In this document: piece by piece, positions 11,538 through 20,235 of the stretch
Layout of the letters: each line of letters starts with the position of its first letter
Numbering within the stretch: the first letter of the stretch is position 1
NCBI RefSeq assembly: GCF_000281045.1
Contig: NW_008246082.1
Coordinates: forward strand, 441,476-505,475
Source of the DNA: Saprolegnia diclina VS20
Lineage: Eukaryota; Oomycota; Saprolegniomycetes; Saprolegniales; Saprolegniaceae
Length of the DNA: 64,000 nucleotides
Direction of reading: 5' to 3'
The notes under the pieces: model-generated
What the model saw: the letters and a program-made list of their open reading frames with translations, nothing else
The model's database searches: none
Told to the model about the DNA's origin: nothing
Position numbers and translations under genes: made by a program

Positions 11538-12344
11538 CTAATGATGTGGCAGCGGCGCCGCCCCCGGCGTCGTGAGCCGGTGGTAATGGTACGTGTCTTC
11601 GAAGCGGATGCGGAGCGGGTTCCGGTCCGTGTGGAGGGACGTGCCGAGGGGTCCGATCTGGACGCCGCGCACCTTGTACTCGAGGTAGTTGAGCACATGG
11701 AGGATGCTGTCGAAGGGCCGGTCGATTGGGTCCCAATTTGCGCCTTCAAACTGGAACCACGAGTGCTTCTCGGCGGTGACGCCTGTGAGGAGCGTCTCGA
11801 GGAGCGGACCTTGGGGCACCGCGTACTGCGACACGATCGAGGCGTGCGACGAGATGCGCGTGTATGTTGTCGCGGTGATGTTGCGGAAGAGCTCGTAGTA
11901 GGCGCCTTGGTCGTTCTCGACGATCACATGCGCGCCTTTGACGATCTCCATGAGCACCTTGGAGTGTTTGTTGAGCAGCTGCGTGTACAGCGTCGCGAGG
12001 ATGATGCGCTCGACGTCGATCGTGGCCACGTTGCGGGCCGGCGCAATGGTCATGTCGACAAGGCCAGTACGATCTTCCGTCGGCACATAGTACTCGGCAG
12101 TCAGCATCGTGTTCATGAGCGAGTAGAGCGTCGACTCGAGCGTCATGCGCTGGAGCGCCGAGAAGAGAATGAGCGCGGACGCGACGACAATGGTCGAGAG
12201 CAGGTAGAAGAGCAGCTTGAGGCTGCCGTGGTGGTGGTGGTGGCGGCGCCGGCGCGGCTTGGGCGCGGCCTCTTGCACGGGCGAGACGTCGACCACCAGC
12301 GGTGCTACAACGTCGCACGGGCTCGCGTTCGGGCTCGGTGCCAT
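11538..12344 (-). CDS. Single-span membrane protein, paralog A
   Basis: This intronless frame of 268 residues starts at ATG 12344. Its cytosolic N-terminus has a KPRRRRHHHHHGS cluster followed by one transmembrane segment (LLFYLLSTIVVASALILFSA, about residues 43-62), giving a signal-anchor topology. The remaining ~200 residues would lie in the lumen or outside. They contain LLNKHSKVLMEIVKGAHVIV, YYELFRNITATTYTRISSHA, QYAVPQGPLLETLL, SWFQFEGANWDP and LGTSLHTDRNPLRI. The same string of motifs occurs in the gene at 14283-15020, so this is a paralogous pair that flanks the TMEM198-like gene. The His5 run is a natural low-complexity stretch. No known domain is recognised, so I call it a lineage-specific membrane protein. 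Confidence 0.68.
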   Translation of the reverse strand: MAPSPNASPCDVVAPLVVDVSPVQEAAPKPRRRRHHHHHGSLKLLFYLLSTIVVASALILFSALQRMTLESTLYSLMNTMLTAEYYVPTEDRTGLVDMTIAPARNVATIDVERIILATLYTQLLNKHSKVLMEIVKGAHVIVENDQGAYYELFRNITATTYTRISSHASIVSQYAVPQGPLLETLLTGVTAEKHSWFQFEGANWDPIDRPFDSILHVLNYLEYKVRGVQIGPLGTSLHTDRNPLRIRFEDTYHYHRLTTPGAAPLPHH

Positions 12345-13248
12345 CGTCGCCGGAATTCAGTGCAAGCGGCTGCAATCGGCCCACTGCCACGCAGTGCGAT
12401 TGGCTCGTCTGCGCATCAATTTTTTAAACATTTCTATTTTATACGCGTGACCACATCATCTTGCGCTTTGTATGTCGCACGCGACCTGTCCCATGGTCCT
12501 CTTCCAAGCCGTGTACTATGACTATGGCGTGACGCGCGGCGACCGAGCCCCACGGCCTGCGCTGTACCGAGTCTGCATGGGCGCTTGATTGCGGCGCGGA
12601 CAAACAGGTTGCTGCCCGCAGCGGCAACCAGCGTTCTGCCAGGCAACGAGTGGTGAAAGTTGGGTGCAAATAGCCGATCTTGTAGACAAATAGAAAAAAA
12701 CACTACATTTTGAAAATGCTATGTCGCGGCTGTGACGTTATGGACGAACGTTATTTCTTCGTTTGGTTCGCACCGTTCACTGCATACAGCATACAACGAG
12801 GTAGCTGCAGAGTAAGTCTATAAAGGGTATGGACCCTCGCGCATTTTCTGGCTTGAACGCGGTCGCATTGGTCGTCGATCGCACGTCCATCGGTGCTTGC
12901 AGGGAACGCGCTCGTATGGCGGAATATGGCACCACGCGCTGTCTGCGCTGGCAAGATACCTTCGAACTTTGGTTGAAGTGCGTTTGATTGGTCCTTCAAG
13001 CGGCACGGCCGGGAAAAACTTCGATTTGGACCCGCCAAAAAAGATGTGTTGAATATTAATATTGAACATGTCTCTCAAATACATAGTCAATGCAAGCTAC
13101 AATTTATTTCAAAGGATAAAAATGCGTATGGACGATCATCTTTGTTCGATATGGATTAAAAAGGGCGTGTGTTGTTCGTTTGAATCTGTGGGGGGTTGTG
13201 GCCGACGCCGCTTGCCATTCCTTCGTCATTTCCGAATCCGCGCCGACC
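12345..13248. other. Divergent intergenic spacer, no gene seen
   Basis: About 900 bp lie between the start of paralog A (minus) and the start of the TMEM198-like gene (plus). It must carry two promoters. It is relatively AT-rich, especially 12690-12720 and 13050-13170. Open frames are short, overlap on both strands and lack features. Confidence 0.5.
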
Positions 13249-14133
13249 ATGAACAAGCTGCTCCTCGGACTCTACCTCCTCATGACGCTGGTCGCCATGG
13301 CCATGGCCGACCTCAACAAGACGGAGATCGCCGACGCCGGCAAGGACGGCGTCCACGCGCTCAACAAGACGCTCGGCGACCTCAACCAGACCGCGGCCGT
13401 CATTGACAAGCACATTGACGACTTCTTTGACATCTCGAACGCCGACACGACCGAGAAGGTGTGGAAGTCGGCGATCGTCCTCGCCATTGGTGCGGCGGGC
13501 TTTGTCGTCGGCGTCTTTGGCTACAAGCTCGTCAAGCCCGTGACGTTCATCTGCGGCTTTGGCGTCGCCGGTGTCTTTTGCCAGGCTGTCTTCTCGGCGC
13601 TCATCGCTGGCAAGGCCGTGCCCATCATTGCGTTCATCCTCGGCGGTCTCATCGGCGGTGCGCTCAGCGTCTACTTTTACCGCGCCGGTGTCTTCATCGT
13701 GGGCATCTTTGGCGGCATGGCGCTTGGCTTTGAGCTCTCGCAAATCGCGGGCGCGGGCAACACGGTCACCATCATCCTCGTGGTTGTCTCGGCGCTCGTT
13801 GTCGCCGGCCTCGTCCTCTACCTCGAGAAGCCGGTCATGATCATCTCGAGCTCGTTCTCGGGCGCGGCCATCGTCATCCGCGTCATTGGCTTCTTCGCCG
13901 GCAACTACCCGACGGGCACGGACTTTGCGAGCGAGACGGAGGCAGTCAAGAAGGCGTTCTGGTTCTACTTTGCCGGTCTTATCGTGCTCACGATCATCTA
14001 CTCGATCGTCCAGTACCGCGTGACGGCCGTCGGCATCGACTATGGCCTCGGCAAGGACGCCAAGAAGGACGCCGAGAAGGCGCAGAAGGCCGCGCAGCCC
14101 AAGACGGGCACGCAGCCCGTCAACATGGTCTAA
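13249..14133 (+). CDS. TMEM198/DUF4203-like polytopic membrane protein
   Basis: The start at ATG 13249 gives a clean signal peptide (MNKLLLGLYLLMTLVAMAMA). A ~55-residue lumenal helix-rich stretch follows, with Asn-glycosylation-type sites (LNKTEI, LNKTLG, LNQT). Then come about seven hydrophobic spans: AIVLAIGAAGFVVGVFGYKL, FICGFGVAGVFCQAVFSALI, IIAFILGGLIGGALSVYF, VFIVGIFGGMALGF, ILVVVSALVVAGLVLYL, and two more, up to AGLIVLTIIYSIVQY. Small-residue-rich helices with GG repeats are typical of the TMEM198/DUF4203 family. The C-terminal tail is Lys/Ala-rich and cytosolic. Mammalian TMEM198 has been linked to Wnt co-receptor phosphorylation, but a role here cannot be inferred. The first in-frame ATG upstream (13180) would hide the signal peptide, so I prefer 13249. 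No introns are evident. Confidence 0.78.
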   Translation: MNKLLLGLYLLMTLVAMAMADLNKTEIADAGKDGVHALNKTLGDLNQTAAVIDKHIDDFFDISNADTTEKVWKSAIVLAIGAAGFVVGVFGYKLVKPVTFICGFGVAGVFCQAVFSALIAGKAVPIIAFILGGLIGGALSVYFYRAGVFIVGIFGGMALGFELSQIAGAGNTVTIILVVVSALVVAGLVLYLEKPVMIISSSFSGAAIVIRVIGFFAGNYPTGTDFASETEAVKKAFWFYFAGLIVLTIIYSIVQYRVTAVGIDYGLGKDAKKDAEKAQKAAQPKTGTQPVNMV

Positions 14134-14282
14134 AGCCATCCATTCCGTTTTGACGTCTTTTGCTAATCACTGTAATGAACGCAGCTCTCTACTACGACTG
14201 ACCACTAGTCTCTCTCGAGTCGTTTTGACGCGGTCGGAGGTGCGCCAGACAAATCGATGAACCGATCGCTCGCCAGAGTCGC

Positions 14283-15020
14283 TCAATGTACAAACATGAA
14301 CCGGGGCGGAATGGGTGCGAACGCGATGCGCAGTGGCGTCTTGTCAGTGAAGGCAGAGGTGCCCAGTGGCCCGACCTGCACCCCACGAAGCGAGTACTCG
14401 AGATAGTGCAGCACGTGCAGTGCGCTGTCAACCGGCTTTGCGAACGGGTCCCACGACGCCCCTTCAAACTGAAACCACGAGTCGTTCCGTGCGGTCGTAC
14501 CGACCAAGATCGTGTCGAGCAGCGGGCCTTGCGGCACAGCGTACTGCGGCGCGGCCGAGTAATGCGACGAGATGCGCGCGTACGCTTGGCCCGAGACGTT
14601 TTGGAGCAAATCGTAGTAGTAGCCGCGATCGTCGGCGACGACCACGTGCGCGCCGCGAAGAATCTCCATGAGGAGGTGGCTCTGTCGGTCGACGAGGTGC
14701 AAGTAGAGCGTGCCAAGCACCTTGCACTCGCTGTCAAGCATCGCCGACGACACGCGAGGCCGCTGGATGGCCGCGTGCACGAGACCGTTCTCGCCATGTA
14801 GCAAGGTGGCGTGACGGAGGTCCTGGACGACGCGGAGCAGTGTGGCCTCGAGCGACATGCGCTGCATGATCGAAACGACCATGCACGTCGTCATGCTACT
14901 GAGGAGAAGCAGAAGAAGGTACAAGAGCGGCAAGCGTCCGCGTCGCTGGTGTCTCTTTGGTGGAAGCAGCGCGCGATCGACGCTGGTCAGTGGCAGCGAT
15001 CGCTGCTCGGGAAGCGGCAT
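14283..15020 (-). CDS. Single-span membrane protein, paralog B
   Basis: This intronless frame of about 245 residues starts at ATG 15020 (MPLPEQRSLPLTSVDRALL). It has a basic stretch (PPKRHQRRGR), one signal-anchor span (LPLLYLLLLLLSSMTTCMVV), then a lumenal domain. The domain repeats the motif order of paralog A: MQRMSLEATLLRVVQDLR, SHLLMEILRGAHVVVADD, YYDLLQNVSGQAYARISSHY, QYAVPQGPLLDTIL, SWFQFEGASWDP, VGPLGTSAFTDKTPLRI. Residue identity with paralog A looks to be about half by eye over the lumenal part, so the pair is a fairly old duplication. The frame is open beyond 15020, but no ATG lies there. Function is unknown. Confidence 0.68.
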   Translation of the reverse strand: MPLPEQRSLPLTSVDRALLPPKRHQRRGRLPLLYLLLLLLSSMTTCMVVSIMQRMSLEATLLRVVQDLRHATLLHGENGLVHAAIQRPRVSSAMLDSECKVLGTLYLHLVDRQSHLLMEILRGAHVVVADDRGYYYDLLQNVSGQAYARISSHYSAAPQYAVPQGPLLDTILVGTTARNDSWFQFEGASWDPFAKPVDSALHVLHYLEYSLRGVQVGPLGTSAFTDKTPLRIAFAPIPPRFMFVH

Positions 15021-15639
15021 GCACGTGCACCGCGCGCCAAGAAGCGTCGTCTGTTCCACTGGTCCGCAACCGCTCGGACGCGGTTTCAAAATGGCGCGCC
15101 AACGCGCTGCCACGTCATGTGGCGATATTTTGAAACGGCGCTGTCGCGTGCACAAAGGCCGTTAAGAGCGCAGATGAGATTCAACAAGTACCCCGCATGC
15201 GGGAGTACCCTTTCATTCTCGCCATCGATCAGGCTGCTGGCAACATCAGTGGGTTCTAATATTGGTTCTTGACCTGACACCAAGACATGCTTAGGGTATT
15301 ATACTGTGCCTGCATCTGCAGTCGGTACTCGGTGGTGACACGTCCACTCGTCGCTGAGCCAGCACAAGGAGCATCGAGGCACAATTGCCCTCGCCTAGGC
15401 AAAAGCCGTTTTGCTTGGACTTGGCGTCTGGAAATCCTGGTCTGGAAACAATCGGCCTCCAGATCTGGTATCCGGATATTGACAGCCGATCTCATCGATG
15501 AGTTGGTTGTGCAAGGAAGTTGAAGTTGATGGCCACGGCGTATACTCAACGCAAGTGCCACGTATCGTCCGGATACCGCATCCGCTGTTGTGGTGCACGG
15601 TCAAACGGTCAGATCGCCACCCGCTTGCTCGTCTCGACG
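15021..15639. promoter_or_regulatory. Divergent promoter region with two TCCGGATA motifs
   Basis: This spacer lies between paralog B (minus) and the amidohydrolase (plus). It holds a perfect TATCCGGATA at 15469-15478 and a GTCCGGATA at 15567-15575, the latter 65 bp ahead of the amidohydrolase ATG. No coding sequence is supported here. Confidence 0.5.
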
Positions 15640-16620
15640 ATGGGCCACTCGACGCCGATCGCCGACATTGTCGACTGCCACCACCACTACTACGACGTCG
15701 ACCGGCCGTGCTACCGCTTCCTTCACTCGCTCGGCGCGTCTTCGTACTTTCCAGAGCAGTACGCGGCGGAAGCGGGCGACCTTCCGATCCGCCGCACTAT
15801 CCACATCGACGCGATGCCCGACGACGGCCTTGGCGAAGTCCAGTGGCTCGAGTCGCTGATCGCAGCCGGCCGGGCACCGACGCTCGCGGGTATCGTCGCC
15901 TCCTGCGACCTCTCGCAGCCGGACGTCGAGAGTCAGCTGCGCGCGCTGGTTACCGCCTCGTCGCGTGTCCGTGGCGTCCGCTTCATGCTCGACTACGACG
16001 GTCCGTTCGACGGCAAGAACGCAACCCACATCGCGTGCTCGCGCCATGACACGGACTTTCTTCGCGACACGAACGGCGCGGCCGAGCGCTTTGCGCGCGG
16101 GTACGCCCTCCTCGCAAAGTACAAACTGTCGTTTGACCTCCAGTGCTGCCCGGCGCAGCTCGAGGCCGCGGCGGGGCTGGCTGCCAAGCACCCAGGCGTG
16201 CCCGTGGTCATCGACCATCTCGGCAAGCTGCGCCGGCTCGCGCTCGACGGTGGTGCCGAGGACGCGGCCAAGCTCGCGCAGTGGCGCGCCGGGATGGCGG
16301 CGATGGCGGCGCTACCCCATGTCTACGTCAAGCTCTCGATGTTTGGCTACATGGTGCCGCAGTGGCACACAGATGCGGCGAAAGAGGCGTATCTGAAGAC
16401 CCTCGTGTGCGAGGTCATCGATCTCTTTGGCGCTGATCGCTGCATGGTCGACTCCAACTGGCACCAGAACGGCGCCGCAGCCGACTCGGACGGTCTCGAC
16501 GCGACGGGCCCGAGCATGGCCGAGCTGTTTGCCAAGGTGCAGTCGTGGGTTGCCGACTACGACGAGACGAGCCAGCAGCAGCTTTTTAGCTTGACGGCCG
16601 CTACGTTTTACCGCGTGTAA
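15640..16620 (+). CDS. Amidohydrolase family 2 (fuconolactonase-like) hydrolase
   Basis: An intronless 326-residue TIM-barrel metal-dependent hydrolase. The first strand carries the metal-binding HxH motif in ADIVDCHHHYYDVDRP. Downstream blocks are IHIDAMPDDGLGEVQWLES, SSRVRGVRFMLDYDG, LLAKYKLSFDLQC (barrel strand), VPVVIDHLGKLRR (metal-ligand His on a strand), VYVKLSMFGYM and CMVDSNWHQNG, where the 'D.NW' takes the place of the usual GSDWP aspartate strand. This is the plan of COG3618, which includes L-fuconolactonase and related lactonases/decarboxylases; the exact substrate is unknown. No signal peptide is seen at the chosen start. An upstream in-frame ATG (15529, MATAYTQRK) exists, but the promoter motif at 15567-15575 would then fall inside the gene, so I favour 15640. 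Confidence 0.85.
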   Translation: MGHSTPIADIVDCHHHYYDVDRPCYRFLHSLGASSYFPEQYAAEAGDLPIRRTIHIDAMPDDGLGEVQWLESLIAAGRAPTLAGIVASCDLSQPDVESQLRALVTASSRVRGVRFMLDYDGPFDGKNATHIACSRHDTDFLRDTNGAAERFARGYALLAKYKLSFDLQCCPAQLEAAAGLAAKHPGVPVVIDHLGKLRRLALDGGAEDAAKLAQWRAGMAAMAALPHVYVKLSMFGYMVPQWHTDAAKEAYLKTLVCEVIDLFGADRCMVDSNWHQNGAAADSDGLDATGPSMAELFAKVQSWVADYDETSQQQLFSLTAATFYRV

Positions 16621-17223
16621 TGCTACTGTGTCGATGTTCTAGTCGGTTCTTGCCAACGCACCAGAACGGGAGGATTCCTGCGCCACTGCCCCCTATCATG
16701 TGGCCAGAGCTCCATGTCTCGTCGGCGGCGACAGCTCCTTCGTACTGGTACTCGCACGCCGTCGAAGCGTCGTGAGTCATCGCAGGCGCCATCACCACCC
16801 AAGCCACCAGCATCTCGGTCGCGGACGCATCGCACCCGACATATTCGCTCCGGACAAGGCCACTTCCTGCAGGTGGTTGCACGACGGGTGCTCTGCCGCC
16901 AGCGTCGAGCGCATGCGTCTCGAGGCCAGTACATTCTCTATCGAAAGAAGCTGGTGGTCGTCGCGCCGTGCTGCAAGATGGCGCGCGTCGCGCAGACCGC
17001 CTGCACCAAGAGTCTGCAGCACCACCGCTATGGTTACTGTGCAAGAACCGGAGGAGAGGCCAGACGGGTGTGACATAAACGTCAAGTGGCACAGAAGGCC
17101 GCGCCCCTTCCGTTGCGACGGAGCTGCTTGAATCAGGTTGACGTTTCGGCACAGCGCCCAAGAAGATCGCCCAGTCTTGCTTTGCAGCCAGACAGAAATA
17201 CAGTACTTGCGAGGTAGTAGTCG
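16621..17223. other. Intergenic, no gene seen
   Basis: This 600-bp spacer lies between two plus-strand genes. It contains several overlapping short frames on both strands with no recognisable domain. It should include the promoter of the gene at 17224. Confidence 0.45.
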
Positions 17224-18281
17224 TATGTGCCCGACGGCGCCCGCCACGACGCTACTCGTGCTCGAGGCCATCACGGCCGTCGTCGTCGCCTGGCGCGTCG
17301 CCTACCACGTGCGCATCGAGAGCCATTGGCGCCGCACGACCCTGCACCTCGTACGTCGTCGCCTCATATCGTCTTGGTGTTGTTGACGCAGCGTAGGTGC
17401 TACTGCTCGCATGCATCGGGCGCCTCGTCTTTTGGCTTGGCCTCCGCGACGACGACGACGCGACAGGAGCCAATCGCTTTGCCATCGGGCTCGGGCTCCT
17501 CTGCGTCGCATGGGCTGCCACGTACGTATGCGTCACCGAGGTTGTTGTGCAATGGTCGACGGCCCTCGCCGCCGGCCGCGTCTCGCACGGCCAGCCCGCC
17601 TGCGCCAATCTCGGCGTCCACAGCCTCGTCGCGCTCAACGCCCTCCATGCGTTGACGCTTGTCGTCTGCCCGTTTCTCCTTCCGCGCAGTGCGTCGCGGG
17701 CGGACACGCTGCGCTTTCTCGACGACCATCCCGCGGCCGTGCGGTCGATTGCGATCGTGCACATTGCGACCGGCGTTGCTAATGCCGTCGCGACCGCCGT
17801 CGTCGGCGCGCAGCTGCAAGGCCGCGTCGGTGCGTCGACGCTCCGCCACAAGGACCGGTCCCAGCGCATGACGGTGCTCTTCACGCTCTCGCTGGTCCTG
17901 GCGCTCGGGCTCGACCTCGGGTACCTCCTCGCGCTTGCGCTGCGCGCCAACGCCGACGCGCTCGTTTGCGCGTCCAACGCGATTCCCATGATCTTTGTCT
18001 CGGGCGTGCTGGTCACGGCGACGTTCCTATATCTCATGCGGCGGCTGTTGCCCAAGACACCAGCGCGGCTCGTGACGAGTCCGGTCGAGACCGCGCGCTG
18101 CGACGCGGCAAGCAGCCAATACCTCTCGGGGCGCCAAACCAGCAACATCCTGCACAGCTACGCCCTCGAGGACGACGCGCCATCGTCGGTGCCACCGATC
18201 CCGATCATGGGCTACGGCTATGGCTATGATGCGCCAGCCGCTATCTTTTTGAGCGACGTAAGACGAGGCGATGTTGTTTAA
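17224..18281 (+). CDS. Polytopic (about seven-span) membrane protein, unknown family
   Basis: Exon 1 (17224-17350) encodes MCPTAPATTLLVLEAITAVV and the rest of the first span. A 46-bp intron (17351-17396, GTACGT...GCGTAG) joins the main exon. Further spans are readable: VLLLACIGRLVFWLGL, FAIGLGLLCVAWAATYVCVT, LVALNALHALTLVVCPFLLP, AIVHIATGVANAVATAVVGA, VLFTLSLVLALGLDLGYLLA and MIFVSGVLVTATFLYLMRRL. The C-terminal ~85 residues are cytosolic and Ser/Pro/Tyr-rich. The layout recalls 7TM receptor-like proteins, possibly the THH1/TOM1/TOM3 type, but no signature supports a firm family. Its TAA at 18279-18281 lies only 4 bp from the convergent stop of the subtilisin gene. Confidence 0.62.
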
Positions 18282-18285
18282 GCTG

Positions 18286-20015
18286 CTACGCTGTTGCGGT
18301 CGCCGGACGCAGCGCACGGGCGACGTTGGGGAGCCCGTGGCCGTAAATGTTGTTGGGGTACTCGTCGTAGCTCGTGTTGCCGCAGCGCGACGGCACCAGA
18401 ATCGGCTTGGAGAGCTTGTGGCTCGTCGTCGCCGCAAGCGCAGTGAGAACATGCGCTGGCACGCACGGCGCGGGCCCGGCCTTGCATCTACCATGTCGAG
18501 CGATGATATCGCCAGGCACGTTGGAGGATGAAGCGCAGTACTGCTGTAGAAGGATCGCCGCCGCACCCGAGACGTGCGGTGTCGCCATGGACGTGCCCGT
18601 CATGCGCGTAAACTTGGCGTCGTCGTAGCTCGCGGCCGATCGGATGGCGACGCCGGGCGCGACAAAGTCGGGCTTGACGGCGCCGCCCTTGCCAGGCCCT
18701 ACTTATGCTAGTCGAATCGCTCGTAGAAGAAAGATCGACGAACTAAATACCTTTGCCGCTACCACCCCAGAGCGTCTGGGCGCCCACGAGTGCACCGACC
18801 GCAACTGCGTTTTGGAGGCAGCCCGGGCACAGGACCGAGCCGCATTCAAAGCCGTTGACATTGCCGCTAGCAAACACCTAGCCCTGGCATGAGCCAAGAG
18901 GAGAAGGACACAAAGCGTGGACGGGGAGGATGTGGGCGTGCGTCCACGCGTCGACCACTTTGTCCATCCAGTCGATCGAACTGTTGCCGCCAAACGAGTT
19001 GGAGACGACGTCGGCGCCGCGGTGGCAGTCGGGCGACGACCCATCCCAGGCCGTCGGGCACATGACCTAGATGGTTAGTTGATAGTCTAGTGTCGGGACG
19101 AGAGGTAGTACCCATTGCGCTGCGAGGAGGATGTCGCTTTGCTTGGCCGAGCCATCGGCGTTGAAGGGTCGGGCTGCGATCCACGTGGCCCCGGGCGCGA
19201 CGCCGACGCCGTCAGCGCCAACCGCTGTTCCCAGCGTGTGCGTGCCGTGGCCCACTTCATCGGCATTGTCCGGCGTCAGCGTTTGGTTCTGCCCCGCCGC
19301 AAGCCAAAACGCATAGTCGTGCTGCCACGTGTGGCCATCGACATAGCCTAGTCAACGGTACAGCAGAACGGCCACGAGGTGCAAGTTCGTACCGCGGTAC
19401 GACCGGGCGAGAATGCGGTGCGAGTACCGGACGCCCGAGTCGATGCTCGCGACGGTGACGCCCTTGCCGGTGAACCCGAGCGCCCACGCCTAGGCTCATT
19501 TGAGGCCATGATGACGATCGCCCTCGTACTTCATCAGCATGGAGGTTCTTGATGTTGGCCTGCGGGCTGCTCGCAAATGGCGCTGCCACGTCAATCGATG
19601 GGTTCATCTCGGGTGCGTCCAGGGTGCTGTCGCGCTCGGTCGCGTCCAGATGGATCGTCTCGTCGAGGTGCACGGCGCGGACACTCGGCAGCATCGCCAA
19701 GTGGCTTGCGACGCGTGACGTCGCGCCGCGCACGAGCATCGTGTTTTGGATCCAGAGCGGGATCATGGTCGCGAGCGCGAGGTCGGCGGCAACGCGGTCG
19801 GTTGCCGCAGCGACGGCCATGTCCCACACCGCATGTTGCTGCGTCGTGTGGCGCTGGTGCAGATGCGCATACACCATCGCCCTCGAGCCGACCGGCGTCG
19901 CCGCACTGCTGCCCATCGCCGTGATCGTCTCGTCCAAATGCACGAGCAGGTCGAGGCCTGTGGCCATGCGCGCGATGCCCAGCAGCGCCAGCATGCTTCG
20001 TCCGAGCCGGCCCAT
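18286..20015 (-). CDS. Secreted subtilisin-like serine protease (S8)
   Basis: The start is ATG 20015, giving a short basic N-terminus with a signal-like hydrophobic stretch (MGRLGRSMLALLGIARMATG). A propeptide-like domain follows (LDLLVHLDETITAMGSSAA, repeated as VRAVHLDETIHLDATER). The full S8 catalytic set is visible in separate exons: Asp in VTVASIDSGVRYSHRIL (about 19455-19405), His in GHGTHTLGTAVGADGVGVAP (about 19253-19190), the oxyanion Asn in FASGNVNGFECGS (about 18870-18830), and Ser in GTSMATPHVSGAAAILLQ (about 18600-18545). VVSNSFGGNSSIDWMDKV also matches the family. The end, PNNIYGHGLPNVARAL, is the usual final helix of subtilases. At least six short introns, each ending in TAG, were inferred. 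Oomycete subtilases are abundant secreted proteases of nutrition and infection. The product should be a secreted zymogen. Confidence 0.85.
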
Positions 20016-20235
20016 CGCGATCTTCTGCCCTCTTTTTTGACTGCTGTTCTTGGAACGTCCCATGAAATCCGGTCCCAAAGGTCGAGTATTTTAATGTCCT
20101 TTTAATGCCTCTCACATACAAACCATTAGTATAATGACCAATGACTATGAAAATAATATTGACCGCTTGCCCGAATATTCCGGCTGGAATTTGAAGCCCA
20201 GTCTCAATCGACAATTCGCACGGGATTACGCAAGC
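20016..20235. promoter_or_regulatory. Divergent promoter between subtilisin and HECT copy 1
   Basis: This is a 220-bp head-to-head spacer, AT-rich over 20085-20165. No TCCGGATA site is seen. It must serve both genes. Confidence 0.35.

Noticed and set aside
13052-14139. Long frames antisense to the TMEM198-like gene
   Set aside because: A 327-codon highly charged antisense frame is the shadow of G/C-biased codons; the plus strand has the signal peptide and spans.
16601-17161. A 186-codon minus-strand frame
   Set aside because: No features, overlaps the amidohydrolase end, and competes with equally open plus-strand frames.
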